Shown here one piece after another: positions 17,415-25,956 of a stretch of DNA of 64,000 nt. Source of the DNA: a bacterium D16-36 (GTDB taxonomy: Bacteria; Bacillota; Clostridia; Lachnospirales; Lachnospiraceae); assembly GCA_003611745.1 (NCBI GenBank), contig RAYF01000016.1, positions 1-64,000 of the forward strand, read 5' to 3'. Numbering within the stretch: position 1 is the stretch's first letter; each line of letters begins with the position of its first letter. The notes beneath the pieces are model-generated. The model did no database searches and had not been told where the DNA came from. It was given only the letters and a program-made list of their open reading frames with translations. The translations under genes were made by a program, and so were the position numbers.

Positions 17415-18239
17415 TCACTCAACCCCTTCCAGATGAATACCAAGCAGCGAACAACGGTTTCTCAGATAAGAGCCCGCCTTACTGCTTGGAATTTTAACAC
17501 CAGACAGATCCAGATGCCTGGGAACATATTCACCAATATGATATCTTTTAGCCAAATAATCAATCACCTTCTGGTTATCAATATGAAACGGCTTTGAATA
17601 CATTAATGTTAAACACTTTCTAAAAGGTATATGTTCATACTTTAAATCATGTTCAAATAGCCCTAATCCAAAGTCAAACAAAGGAGACATAGAAAATTTA
17701 CCGTGCCCATATAAAACCCCAAAATTATTAAGATGCCTGTCTTCATTCCCAACCAGATAATCCATTATTGTCATAGTAATAAGAAAATCTGTATAGTCGA
17801 GCTTACAATTCTTTTTTATGCTCTCCAGAACAAAATCCCATTTTTCATCAATTCCTGCCCTCTCATCAAAATATGAATTATGCGAATCCATGATTCGCTT
17901 AAACGGTATATAACTCAAACCTGCAGCGAAATTGTCAGAGTAAACACCATGAAATTTTCCAGTGTAATCTATAATTGCACATTCCCACTGCTCTAAAACT
18001 TTAACACATTTTGCAGGGAGCTGCTTGCCAATTTCACTGGAAACTACTTCTACAAGATAGTCTTTCCAGTATTTTCCCTGATAAAAAAACTGTTCTTTGA
18101 CATAAATATCCTTCTTGGGAAAATACCATTTTCTTTGATTTCCTTTACTGGTGGAAAGTAACTGCAATTCCGTCATATCCCGTGTATCAAAGGCAGGAAG
18201 ATTCTTGCCTTCTTCAAAGCCATTCCTAATCTCACCCAT
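17415..18239 (-). CDS. HipA-like Ser/Thr kinase, short form
   Basis: The 274-aa protein carries the HipA catalytic core: YLVGNEDRHLNNFGVLYG (about residue 162, with the catalytic Asp and Asn) and SPLFDFGLGLF (about 187, the metal-binding Asp). YFPKKDIYVKEQFF near the N-terminus may supply the ATP lysine. It lacks the HipA N-terminal subdomain, as do many short HipA-like kinases of Clostridia. HipA proteins phosphorylate targets such as aminoacyl-tRNA synthetases and cause growth arrest. The target here is unknown. A related but divergent kinase lies at 54493. Confidence 0.75.
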   Translation of the reverse strand: MGEIRNGFEEGKNLPAFDTRDMTELQLLSTSKGNQRKWYFPKKDIYVKEQFFYQGKYWKDYLVEVVSSEIGKQLPAKCVKVLEQWECAIIDYTGKFHGVYSDNFAAGLSYIPFKRIMDSHNSYFDERAGIDEKWDFVLESIKKNCKLDYTDFLITMTIMDYLVGNEDRHLNNFGVLYGHGKFSMSPLFDFGLGLFEHDLKYEHIPFRKCLTLMYSKPFHIDNQKVIDYLAKRYHIGEYVPRHLDLSGVKIPSSKAGSYLRNRCSLLGIHLEGVE

Positions 18240-18390
18240 TCATGCTGACTCTCCTGCTTCATATATTTCCGTTAAATGTTTTGTTTTTGTGCGGATAAAT
18301 TCAGTATACAGTAATTATTCTGTGAAGTAAAGAAATAAGGAATTAATTTACACTGTATCAGTATTTCCGAATCATTCTGCAGTACCTGTC

Positions 18391-18825
18391 CTATCGTTTA
18401 ATTGATTTGTAGATTTTCCGGATTCCATCAAGGGGGTTATTTTCAACGACTGTATACTGTTTTGAGTTGATGTGTACTTCTCCGTTTTGAAAAAAATATG
18501 TCAGCTTTTTCCCCTTTTTTGTCTGTAAGGTAACATGAACAAATCCATATCTGATTTTCCCATCCGGTTCTTTCTTTTCCAGCTTCATATTTGCCAGCAA
18601 TTTATAGACTTTCTTAATTGTCTTCTTATCCTTTGTTTTCTTATTACCAAATTCAATCACAGCAGTTTTCTTATAAAGCTTGTTTGTAAAAAGATTATTA
18701 TGGTATTGTATTTTGTTACTTTCGGCCTGCGCCGTGCTTTCTGCCGTGGCAGGCAGCATGCATGTGATTGCCATAGTACCTGCCATAACGATAGATAATA
18801 CTGTTTTCTTCAAATTTGTTTTCAT
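18391..18825 (-). CDS. Secreted small protein, paralogue A
   Basis: This approximately 144-aa protein has a signal peptide (MKTNLKKTVLSIVMAGTMAI, likely cleavage after TAESTAQA) and a lysine-rich mature part with the block YKKTAVIEF...KKTIKKVYKLLANMKLE...VTLQTKKGKKLTYFFQNGEVH...NNPLDGIRKIYKSIKR. It is one of three paralogues (also 18942 and 24459). No database family is recognised. The basic beta-rich mature domain suggests a small extracellular or cell-wall-associated factor. The start at 18825 is preferred to 18840 because the signal peptide begins there. Confidence 0.7.
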   Translation of the reverse strand: MKTNLKKTVLSIVMAGTMAITCMLPATAESTAQAESNKIQYHNNLFTNKLYKKTAVIEFGNKKTKDKKTIKKVYKLLANMKLEKKEPDGKIRYGFVHVTLQTKKGKKLTYFFQNGEVHINSKQYTVVENNPLDGIRKIYKSIKR

Positions 18826-18860
18826 ATAAATCGCCCCCATTCAAAAATTCTCTTAGAAGA

Positions 18861-18911
18861 ATATTAAAGCCAACAACCTCATTACTTGCAATAGGTTGTC
18901 GGCTTTAATAT
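18861..18911. terminator. 19-bp hairpin between the secreted paralogues
   Basis: ATATTAAAGCCAACAACCT and AGGTTGTCGGCTTTAATAT pair over 19 bp with one mismatch and a 13-nt loop. It lies between the genes at 18942 and 18825 and is probably a terminator or processing site. There is no long T-run. Confidence 0.65.
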
Positions 18912-18941
18912 CTGTCTCATAAATCTCAATCCAAAAACCGG

Positions 18942-19382
18942 TTATTTTCTTATAGACTGATAAATCTCCCTAATTTCATCTAGAGGATTATTTTCCGTGA
19001 TAATATATTTTTTTGAACCAACATGCATCTCATCACCTTGAAATACAAATTTTTTCTTTTTATTATTTTTTGTTTCGATAGTAACAGTAACAAAGCCAAC
19101 TTTTTTAGGTTCATTTATGTCCAATTCTTTACCTTCTAACTTCATTTTTGCCAACAGCACATAAACTTTCTTTATCATTTTTTTGCTTTTCGCATCCGTA
19201 TACCGAAAAGTAATCTTAGCTGTATTTTTGTACAATTTCTTTGTAAAAACCTTGTTATTGTATTGAATTGAATCATTTTTAGCCTGTGCTATATTATTTC
19301 CTGCCGACAGAAACAATATAATTATTGAACTTGCTAAAAACACGCGTAACAAAATGTTTTTTCCATACGTTTTCATAAGCAT
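18942..19382 (-). CDS. Secreted small protein, paralogue B
   Basis: This 146-aa secreted protein is homologous to paralogues A and C over the whole mature part (YNNKVFTKKLYKNTAKITF...MIKKVYVLLAKMKLEGKE...NNPLDEIREIYQSIRK) but is the most divergent of the three. Its signal peptide is MLMKTYGKNILLRVFLASSI with a probable AQA cleavage. The ATG at 19382 has AGGAG at good spacing, and the ATG six bases upstream abuts the site. It is the first gene behind the promoter-operator at 19615, so it is a predicted member of the island regulon. Confidence 0.7.
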   Translation of the reverse strand: MLMKTYGKNILLRVFLASSIIILFLSAGNNIAQAKNDSIQYNNKVFTKKLYKNTAKITFRYTDAKSKKMIKKVYVLLAKMKLEGKELDINEPKKVGFVTVTIETKNNKKKKFVFQGDEMHVGSKKYIITENNPLDEIREIYQSIRK

Positions 19383-19517
19383 AAACATCTCCTATCCTTG
19401 TATCCTCTCATTTCATGTAAAGTAATTCCCTCATAACTTTATGCAAATGCTGGACTATGCAATTTTATCCCTTCTGTCCCCCCCATAATGCAGTGTTAAA
19501 AATACATTTTTCTAACG

Positions 19518-19576
19518 CAAATTTGTGTCTGCGCACACTTGCCACAAATTTGTTATGCACAAAGAACGTGTGCATA
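19518..19576. repeat. Two hairpins related to the 10163 cluster
   Basis: CAAATTTGTG/CACAAATTTG (19518-19552) and TATGCACA/TGTGCATA (19554-19576) lie in the leader region of paralogue B. The AACGCAA flank and the TTTGTGTC core resemble the hairpin at 10206. Confidence 0.55.
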
Positions 19577-19614
19577 AATGAGGATTATTATGAATAAGTA
19601 AAACCTTCCAATAA

Positions 19615-19668
19615 TATAATGATTTTACTTATTAAAATCATTATATACTTATCAATGATACATGTCAA
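19615..19668 (-). promoter_or_regulatory. Promoter with 12-7-12 operator dyad, copy 1
   Basis: On the minus strand TTGACA (19668-19663), a 17-nt spacer and TATAAT (19645-19640) form a perfect promoter. The -10 box is the outer end of a perfect dyad, TATAATGATTTT-N7-AAAATCATTATA (19615-19645), so a bound dimer would block transcription. The two 12-bp arms are identical to those at 34671-34701. The promoter points to secreted paralogue B. Its -35 box lies inside the 3' end of the decayed ATPase gene. Confidence 0.8.
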
Positions 19669-20842
19669 TATTAGTTTTAATTTTAACACGGATATGGCCT
19701 TCTATAAGCTGCATATAAACTTCTTCAAGGCTTCCTTCTACTTCAAATGCATCCTTATGAGGCTTCGTGTCACTAATCACTCTGAGGGTTACTACTTCTT
19801 TATGGCGCTGCACCCTGCTGAGCTGATACATTTTCTTAATACGGTTAATTTCTTCCATATCCGTAAGGTCGCATTGCCATACTTTATTTTCTATATGGGA
19901 TATAGCCGTTTCCATCTCCTCGTTTATCAGGACGGTTCCTTTATTTAAAATAATCACCTGTTCCGCAAGGTCTTCCACGTCAGATACAATATGAGTGGCA
20001 AAAATGATGATCTTATTTTGCGCCAGATCTGCCAGCATGTTTTTTAAGTTCATCCTCTCATTTGGATTAAGCCCCACTGTCGGCTCATCCAGTATAAGGA
20101 TTTCCGGATCGTTTAACAGTGCCTGTGCAATATACCGGAGAAAGGCATATGCATTAAAATCAGGATAATAACCTGCCTCTGCGGTACATATCCAATGGGC
20201 TGCCATTAAGCCAGAACGCTAGTTGGATGCTGGTATTCCATCCCTTTCCGCCCGTAAAAAGAAACAGCTTCAAAAACGTTATCAATGCCACCACAAGAAA
20301 CATACCGTTCGTCACTAAAAATGCCAGAATCACCTTTGCTTTTGTACATTTTTTTCTTCCGTTCTTTGTACTTAGCATAATTTCCTGCATCCCATATGAT
20401 TTGTCATAGGTAAAGATTCCTGAAATTGCAACAGCGATACATATCGTAATACATAGTATATAGTCAATTAGCCAACTCAGAAACATCTGGCATTCTTCAT
20501 AAAATCCAAATGTAATATCAAAGCCAATATCCGGCAGAGTATCTGCCAACATTTTTAAATGTTCACTCTCACAATATAAATCTTCCATTTCCGAATCAGA
20601 CAATCTATCCTGATAATTTATTAAAAACTCCTGATAATCCGTTAAGAACTTTTGTACCGTTTGCCCGGTGAATGTCCCATTATATTTCTCATATATATTT
20701 ATTTTTTCCTGCAGTATATCATAATTTGATATCTTCTTTGGGAGGCCAATTATCTCCAGTACCACTATTAAAAAAAGATGCTAATAAACAAAACACGGAC
20801 AAGTTTTCTCCCCCCAAATTTATAAGCTTCCAAATAAATCAT
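19652..20842 (-). pseudogene. Decayed duplicate of the ABC permease-ATPase cassette
   Basis: This is a broken copy of the permease and ATPase found intact at 30806-31825 and 29907-30779. The permease part starts at an ATG near 20842, is frameshifted close to 20770 and runs to about 20206 (SGIFTYDKSYGMQEIMLS is nearly identical to the intact copy). At GGATATG it jumps directly into the ATPase at AGYYPDFNAY, losing the permease C-terminus and the Walker A region. A second, in-frame deletion at ATATTG removes the SGGMKQR signature. LDEPTVGL survives. The gene cannot make a working transporter. Confidence 0.85.
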
Positions 20843-20854
20843 TCTAATTTCCTC

Positions 20855-21961
20855 TCAAAATAATGATTTTAATTCCATAAGATCCCAAACCTCCCCAGTC
20901 GCCAGGTTGATGCCGATATGGGTATCCTTATTCTTTGTCCACTTTTTGTCCCCGAACCAATAAACACTTTCCGGCCCAGATACTACCAGCCATGGGCTTG
21001 CCTTGTATCCCGGGTTTTCCGGGTGAATCCCGATAATATAGCAGTACTCAGCAGATTTTGGCTCAAACAGGGTATAGGTCGGATTATCGGCATGGGCATT
21101 TACCATAGTTACCTCCCTCTCAACACTGGTTTTTATGGTGTCCATAATTTCCTGTATGGAATTGTATGATACCTGCAGCTCCTCTTTTCTGTCTAAAGTA
21201 CCGGAAAAAACAAACTCCAGTCCGGACAGACGGCCCCCGCTATACGAAAAAATCATTTTTCTCTTTGCAACATCATAAAAATAGCCGTCCTCATGTCTTA
21301 TCTGAGTTGTGGTGGTGTATTTGTCAGCCGACAGCCCTGACAAATACGTAGAAACCTCAACAGTTCCGTCCTTCTCTTCTAGAATTGAGCAGGAACCCGC
21401 CCCATCCCAAAGCCCCCACCGGAATTTCTTCAGATACCTATTTGTCAGCCCGGCCAAATCCGCCTCCTCCCCATTATCCAGATTTTCCGCCTGCCTACTG
21501 TCAGTATATGACACATGGTAAAGGCTTACTGCAAGTTTGGTGGGGCGTTCATTCGAAAGTTGATAATTAGTTATATCCCCCCATCCCGGAAAGATTTCCC
21601 CTTGCATACGCTCCGAGGATACTTCTGCATCCCCATAATCGCTGCCAAGCAGCTCCCTTGCAATCCCCTCACTATATTTTTCTGCATCCTCCGGCACAGA
21701 AAAATAATAAACCGGGTAGTTCGCCAGTTCAGAGATATCCATAATATTGGTAAGATTGGAGCTGGCAGCAGCATCCCACGCATATCCGGGAGATTCCGGC
21801 GTACCTAAATCCTGTGGGGGAGATTCTTCCCAGGTGGCTGGCAGTTCTTCCCAGGCTTTACTCTGCCCCTTAGACTTGGACTCCAGATTCGAAATCACCA
21901 AAAAAGTCCCCGTCATAACAATAGACAGGGTAATCAGTAAAGCAGCATCCTTTTTTCTCAT
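20855..21961 (-). CDS. Membrane-anchored extracellular protein, unknown
   Basis: The approximately 368-aa protein has an N-terminal membrane anchor (ALLITLSIVMTGTFLVIS, about residues 7-25), a proline-rich linker (SPPQDLGTPESPG) and a large extracellular domain with repeated Tyr/Ser beta-rich segments. No family is recognised. It ends a minus-strand operon with an ABC ATPase and two permeases, so it may be a substrate-binding or sensing accessory of that transporter. The ATG at 21961, six bases behind GGCGGGGG, is preferred to the one at 21967. Confidence 0.65.
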   Translation of the reverse strand: MRKKDAALLITLSIVMTGTFLVISNLESKSKGQSKAWEELPATWEESPPQDLGTPESPGYAWDAAASSNLTNIMDISELANYPVYYFSVPEDAEKYSEGIARELLGSDYGDAEVSSERMQGEIFPGWGDITNYQLSNERPTKLAVSLYHVSYTDSRQAENLDNGEEADLAGLTNRYLKKFRWGLWDGAGSCSILEEKDGTVEVSTYLSGLSADKYTTTTQIRHEDGYFYDVAKRKMIFSYSGGRLSGLEFVFSGTLDRKEELQVSYNSIQEIMDTIKTSVEREVTMVNAHADNPTYTLFEPKSAEYCYIIGIHPENPGYKASPWLVVSGPESVYWFGDKKWTKNKDTHIGINLATGEVWDLMELKSLF

Positions 21962-21979
21962 TTCCATCCCCCGCCTTTC

Positions 21980-22609
21980 TCAATTTTGTAAGAAACTGCC
22001 TGCATCCATCTCATATACCTGATCACAGAGCACGGCGATATCTTCCCTGTTGTGGCTGGTAATTAAAATCGTTTTTCCCGCCTGCTTCATCTGCAGCAGG
22101 ATCTTCCGCACGTCCTCCACCCCCTGTATATCCAACCCATTCATCGGCTCATCTAACACCAGTACGTCCGGGTCTTCCATAACTGCCTGCGCAATGGCAA
22201 GGCGCTGGCGCATGCCAAGGGAGTAATTTCCGACATGTTTTTTACTGCCTGGTTCAAGCCCGACAAGTTCCAGCGCCCTTAACACCTCCGTACGCCCGGC
22301 CTTTCTCCCAAGTTTCGCAAAATCCATCAGGCACTGCTCAGCAGTCTGCCATGGCAGAAAGCCCGGAGTTTCAATGATTGCGCCAAGGCTGGAGGGAAAA
22401 TCTACATCCTTCCCTACCCTCTCGCCATTTACCTCAACTGCCCCTTCTGTCGGCAGCATAAACCCACAAATGATTTTTAACAGGACAGTCTTGCCTGACC
22501 CATTCCGCCCCACAATCCCAGCAATACTGCCATCTTCCACTGAAAACGTGGCATCCTTTACCAGCGTTTTTTTCCGTATCACCTTTGTTATTCCCTCGGC
22601 CTTTATCAT
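21980..22609 (-). CDS. ABC transporter ATP-binding protein
   Basis: This complete 209-aa ATPase has Walker A GRNGSGKTVLL (about residue 34), signature NYSLGMRQRLAIAQ (about 128), Walker B VLVLDEP (about 150) and the switch His in LITSHNRED. The short size and pairing with ABC-2-like permeases resemble BcrA/LanF-type exporters used for bacteriocin or antibiotic immunity. It starts 3 nt after the first permease gene and is clearly in its operon. Confidence 0.85.
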   Translation of the reverse strand: MIKAEGITKVIRKKTLVKDATFSVEDGSIAGIVGRNGSGKTVLLKIICGFMLPTEGAVEVNGERVGKDVDFPSSLGAIIETPGFLPWQTAEQCLMDFAKLGRKAGRTEVLRALELVGLEPGSKKHVGNYSLGMRQRLAIAQAVMEDPDVLVLDEPMNGLDIQGVEDVRKILLQMKQAGKTILITSHNREDIAVLCDQVYEMDAGSFLQN

Positions 22610-22612
22610 GCC

Positions 22613-23431
22613 CTATTCCCTCCTTCCCTTCAATATATCTAACCGCTGGCCCGCACGCATCCCCACACCTGCCAGCAGCATGATCAGAAACACAAAATAG
22701 CAGGCGGTAGCCAGAATGCCAAAGCCTTGTGCAAAAATCCCCTCTAACGCTATCCCTGCCGGGGAGAGTAGGCCTGCATGCAGGTCGAGATCCATGATAT
22801 CCATCTGTTCCATAGTCAGAAGCACACAAATGAGCACCCCGATTTTGTCATTCTCCAGAAGCATGTTCGCCACACAGCAGATCAAGGCAAACAGCAGCCC
22901 AAGAAGCAGAAAAAATCCAAAACACTTCAGCCATGCGCCAGCCGGATTCTGCTCCAGAAGTTTTTTAGGGAACAGCATGTCATATTCCGAAGAAAATGCT
23001 GTCCCACTGTAAACTGCACTTCCCCACCCGCCTGTCACCCTGACATTTGGAAAATAAAAAGCGGTCTGCAGGAAAACGACTGCGGAAAAGTAAGTCACTG
23101 TCACCAATGCCATGTAAAAAAGCTGCCCCAGATACCATGCCGCCCTGTCCGCCCGCAGCAGGTAGAATGCTGCCCCGTCAAAAACCGCCGGGGCATCTGA
23201 AACTACAAACAACAGCCCTCCAAGAAGCAGCATGATGAAATCACGCTGCATTACTGAGATAGGCAGCATAGCAAAGATGCTGATATCTTCCCCTGCTGCC
23301 CGCACCGCCTGCCCTGCCTTTTGAAAAAATAAAGAAAAAAACAGCGCAAGGACAAAAACCACACCCCAGAAATCCAGAGATTTAACTGCCATTTTCCACT
23401 GCTTTACCGCAAAAAAACATGCTTTTCTCAT
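22613..23431 (-). CDS. ABC-type permease subunit
   Basis: The 272-aa integral membrane protein has about six hydrophobic segments (for example LDFWGVVFVLALFFSLFF, FIMLLLGGLLFVV, CFGFFLLLGLLFALICCVA and ILATACYFVFLIMLL). No specific family is seen beyond ABC-2-like topology. It lies between a sister permease (9 nt upstream) and the ATPase (3 nt downstream), so the three form a transporter with two different membrane subunits. Confidence 0.75.
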   Translation of the reverse strand: MRKACFFAVKQWKMAVKSLDFWGVVFVLALFFSLFFQKAGQAVRAAGEDISIFAMLPISVMQRDFIMLLLGGLLFVVSDAPAVFDGAAFYLLRADRAAWYLGQLFYMALVTVTYFSAVVFLQTAFYFPNVRVTGGWGSAVYSGTAFSSEYDMLFPKKLLEQNPAGAWLKCFGFFLLLGLLFALICCVANMLLENDKIGVLICVLLTMEQMDIMDLDLHAGLLSPAGIALEGIFAQGFGILATACYFVFLIMLLAGVGMRAGQRLDILKGRRE

Positions 23432-23440
23432 CCTATCCTC

Positions 23441-24259
23441 CTATCCATGCCTCCGCAGCCAGACTTCCATTCCAAAATACAAGATTGTCACGCTGAGGAC
23501 AAAAACGGTTCCGACATAACTTATGGCATAAGGGATGCCGCCCAGATGCATTGCCTGTGAAGAAGAAGAAAGCCGTAGATTGCCATCATGCAGATAAGAC
23601 ATGGACCTTGGTATAATATAATCAAATACTCTTTGGAAAATAAACGGCCCAGCAAGCGCAATCCGTTTATTTTTAATAAAGAACGAAACGACGGTGCCTA
23701 TACATGACCAGTAAATGCTATATCCCAACAGGAACATGCAGTTAATCAAAAAGACCACAATTCCTTTGCCGTCTATAATCAGATCATAGTAAAAATTCGG
23801 AGTATATTCATCGCCAAACATACCGGCATGGTATAATGTAACTGTTCCCTCGTGCAAAAAGGCATATACTGAAACTGCTGCAACAAACAAAGGAAGGGAA
23901 CACGCCATGACTAATGCCCCGGACACTGCGGCATCCCGCACTTTACAGAATACATATTTCAACTGCCCCGACCGGGCCAGTCCAAACCGGTATGCCCCAC
24001 TGCTTTTCTCCTCATGGAATCTCATAACATGTGGCAGCGCTACCAGAACCGGGGTGAAATAACCACTCCAGTTCAATATAAAAGATACCTGCAGCTTTGC
24101 AAGAAGGTCAAACTCATCCCCATCGGCGATGGTAAAAACCTCACTGTTGGTAAACATGAAATATGCATTCAGAAACACTGCAATGCCAAAAATATAAGTA
24201 AACAGATATTTCCGCAGAAAATAGACTAAATCTTCCGTAAATTTATTATTTGATTTCAT
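23441..24259 (-). CDS. ABC-type permease subunit
   Basis: The 272-aa membrane protein has about six hydrophobic segments (YLFTYIFGIAVFLNAYFMF, FILNWSGYFTPVLVALPHVM, GALVMACSLPLFVAAVSVYAF, IVVFLINCMFLLGYSIYWSC, and a final FVLSVTILYFGMEVWL). An HEEKSSGAYRFGLARSGQ loop after the second segment resembles ABC-2 coupling loops. It is the first gene of the transporter operon, preceded by a terminator hairpin of the upstream unit. Confidence 0.75.
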   Translation of the reverse strand: MKSNNKFTEDLVYFLRKYLFTYIFGIAVFLNAYFMFTNSEVFTIADGDEFDLLAKLQVSFILNWSGYFTPVLVALPHVMRFHEEKSSGAYRFGLARSGQLKYVFCKVRDAAVSGALVMACSLPLFVAAVSVYAFLHEGTVTLYHAGMFGDEYTPNFYYDLIIDGKGIVVFLINCMFLLGYSIYWSCIGTVVSFFIKNKRIALAGPFIFQRVFDYIIPRSMSYLHDGNLRLSSSSQAMHLGGIPYAISYVGTVFVLSVTILYFGMEVWLRRHG

Positions 24260-24305
24260 CTGTCTCTCCCTTATCCCTTGTTTTCTTCATTAACACGCCA
24301 AAATA

Positions 24306-24340
24306 TGGGAAGCCATGTATTCTGGATGCATGGCTTCCCA
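24306..24340 (-). terminator. Terminator hairpin upstream of the transporter operon
   Basis: TGGGAAGCCATG and CATGGCTTCCCA form a perfect 12-bp stem with an 11-nt loop. It probably ends the transcript of secreted paralogue C. Confidence 0.75.
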
Positions 24341-24458
24341 ATGCAGATTATAAATTAAAATGATACTGTGTATCCAATATAAGACGGAAATCCCTTGCAA
24401 ATAACCAATTAATAAGCAACGATTCCTCTTACATGCAAGATTCGTTATTCCATTTGGC

Positions 24459-24893
24459 CTATCGTTTCATTGATTTGTAAATTTTCCGAATTCCATCAAG
24501 CGGGTCATTATCAACAATTATATACTCTTTTGATTCTGTATGTACTTCCCCATTTTGAAAAAAATATGTCAGCTTCTTGCCTTTTTTAGTCTTTAGAGTA
24601 ACATAGACAAAGCCATATCTGATTTTCCCATCCGGTTCTTTTGTTTCCAACTTCATATTTGCCAGCAACTTATAAACTTTTTTGATTGTTTTCTTATCCT
24701 TTGTCTTCTTGTTATTAAATTCAATCATAGCTGTTTTCTTATAAAGCTTATCTGTAAAAATAGAATTATTATATTGTATTTTATTACTTTTAGCCTGTAC
24801 CGTATTTTCTATTGAAACAGGCAGTATGGATGTTATCGCTAATGTGCCTGCCATAACTATAGATAATGCTATTGCCTTCAAATTTGTTTTCAT
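24459..24893 (-). CDS. Secreted small protein, paralogue C
   Basis: This approximately 144-aa secreted protein is very similar to paralogue A (YKKTAMIEFNNKKTKDKKTI and NMKLETKEPDGKIRYGFVYV blocks nearly identical). The signal peptide is MKTNLKAIALSIVMAGTLAI with cleavage probably after VQA. The start at 24893 matches that of A. The close A/C similarity points to a recent duplication within the island. Unlike B it has no copy of the 12-7-12 dyad upstream. Function unknown. Confidence 0.7.
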   Translation of the reverse strand: MKTNLKAIALSIVMAGTLAITSILPVSIENTVQAKSNKIQYNNSIFTDKLYKKTAMIEFNNKKTKDKKTIKKVYKLLANMKLETKEPDGKIRYGFVYVTLKTKKGKKLTYFFQNGEVHTESKEYIIVDNDPLDGIRKIYKSMKR

Positions 24894-24990
24894 ATAAAGC
24901 TCCCTCATTTCATTCTAAAATGTTCATAAAAAATATTTATTCTCGCGTAAGCATCGAGCCAAACACAAGCTTGCTGCGGGGTATTTGACT

Positions 24991-25015
24991 TAGAAAAGTT
25001 CCCGTTGTGTGGTGG
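24991..25015 (+). repeat. Head module of dispersed repeat
   Basis: TAGAAAAGTTCCCGTTGTGT followed by GGTGG is a diverged copy of the head module seen at 1543, 47394 and 63772. Directly before it, 24938-24980 (CGCGTAAGCATCGAGCCAAA) resembles the left arm of the hairpin at 36617. Confidence 0.5.
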
Positions 25016-25126
25016 GATACCAGAAAAAATACCAAAACCTTGCATTGCTTTCTTACCCGTCTTGATACAAAATTCAGATTTGTATGATACAAATTTTAAA
25101 ATATTATGGTTTTCAATAGGCTTTGT

Positions 25127-25210
25127 TTACTTATTAATGCTTTCAACCCATTTGAATGTTGTATTAGCATAACTATATGTAGTATATGAATCAACATATC
25201 CAACTACTTG
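25127..25210 (-). pseudogene. Remnant of a secreted-protein C-terminus
   Basis: A 27-codon open stretch with no start codon, between two stops, reads VDSYTTYSYANTTFKWVESI near its end. The Ser/Thr/Tyr-rich composition looks like the end of an extracellular protein rather than random sequence. The rest of the 690-bp gap 24909-25598 holds only the repeat fragments and AT-rich DNA; no intact gene was seen. Confidence 0.3.
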
Positions 25211-25598
25211 TTAAGATAACCTCACTTCTTTTGGATAATGCCCGCTCCGGACATCCCAAAACCTGCAGGGTGAAAATTTATCCTGTGCAAAACATAATGG
25301 CAGTTAAAGTGAAACATACATAATCAACACCGCAGCCTGCAAAACATTCATATTCCAAACATCTTTTGCTTCCATTTGTCCGCATATTATGCTTGAGAAT
25401 ATTTTTCGAGGGCGCATATGTATCCCCAGAGCGCAGCAAGCTGCACTATAACTTTTGTATATATACTATCGAAAAAACGGACAAGCTAAATTGTGAAGAA
25501 ATTTTTAAACTCTATACGAATCATAACGAAATTCTTCTCCCTTTTCATTTTTCCTAATGAGTATGAATATGTACAATTTGACTCACTACACATTTTAC

Positions 25599-25940
25599 CT
25601 ATCTTATAGAATGAGCTTCCCCATCTTTTACTTCTTCTTTCATATATGACTTAATTTTTGAAGCATCATCCTCTGAATCAATCTGGTATTCTCTTGACCT
25701 GACAATGTAACCATCATATTCTTCAATCTCATCATTTTTTATGGAAAGACCTGTTTCACGTTCAACTTGATCTTCTTCATCAGAAGCAACATCCGTTTCA
25801 TTCATATTAGATAGCGATGTGCTTACCTCTTCCTTGGCACCAGCATTAGAATGTACAGAATACACACTAAAACAGGCAAAGAAAACAACAACTACTACTA
25901 CGAATACTGCTCCTGCTGCAATTTTAGCATATTTATTCAA
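25599..25940 (-). CDS. Small single-pass membrane protein, unknown
   Basis: This approximately 113-aa protein has a strongly hydrophobic N-terminal helix rich in valine (IAAGAVFVVVVVVFFACFSV) and an acidic external domain (EEDQVERETGLSI...VRSREYQIDSEDDASKI). A TTG start at 25940 is chosen because AAGGAGG lies eight bases upstream. The ATG at 25973 has no site. It follows the secreted protein at 25957 with a 16-nt gap and is probably co-expressed. A role as immunity or accessory protein of the RiPP cluster is a guess from location only. Confidence 0.6.
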   Translation of the reverse strand: MNKYAKIAAGAVFVVVVVVFFACFSVYSVHSNAGAKEEVSTSLSNMNETDVASDEEDQVERETGLSIKNDEIEEYDGYIVRSREYQIDSEDDASKIKSYMKEEVKDGEAHSIR

Positions 25941-25956
25941 AGCAACTCCCTCCTTA

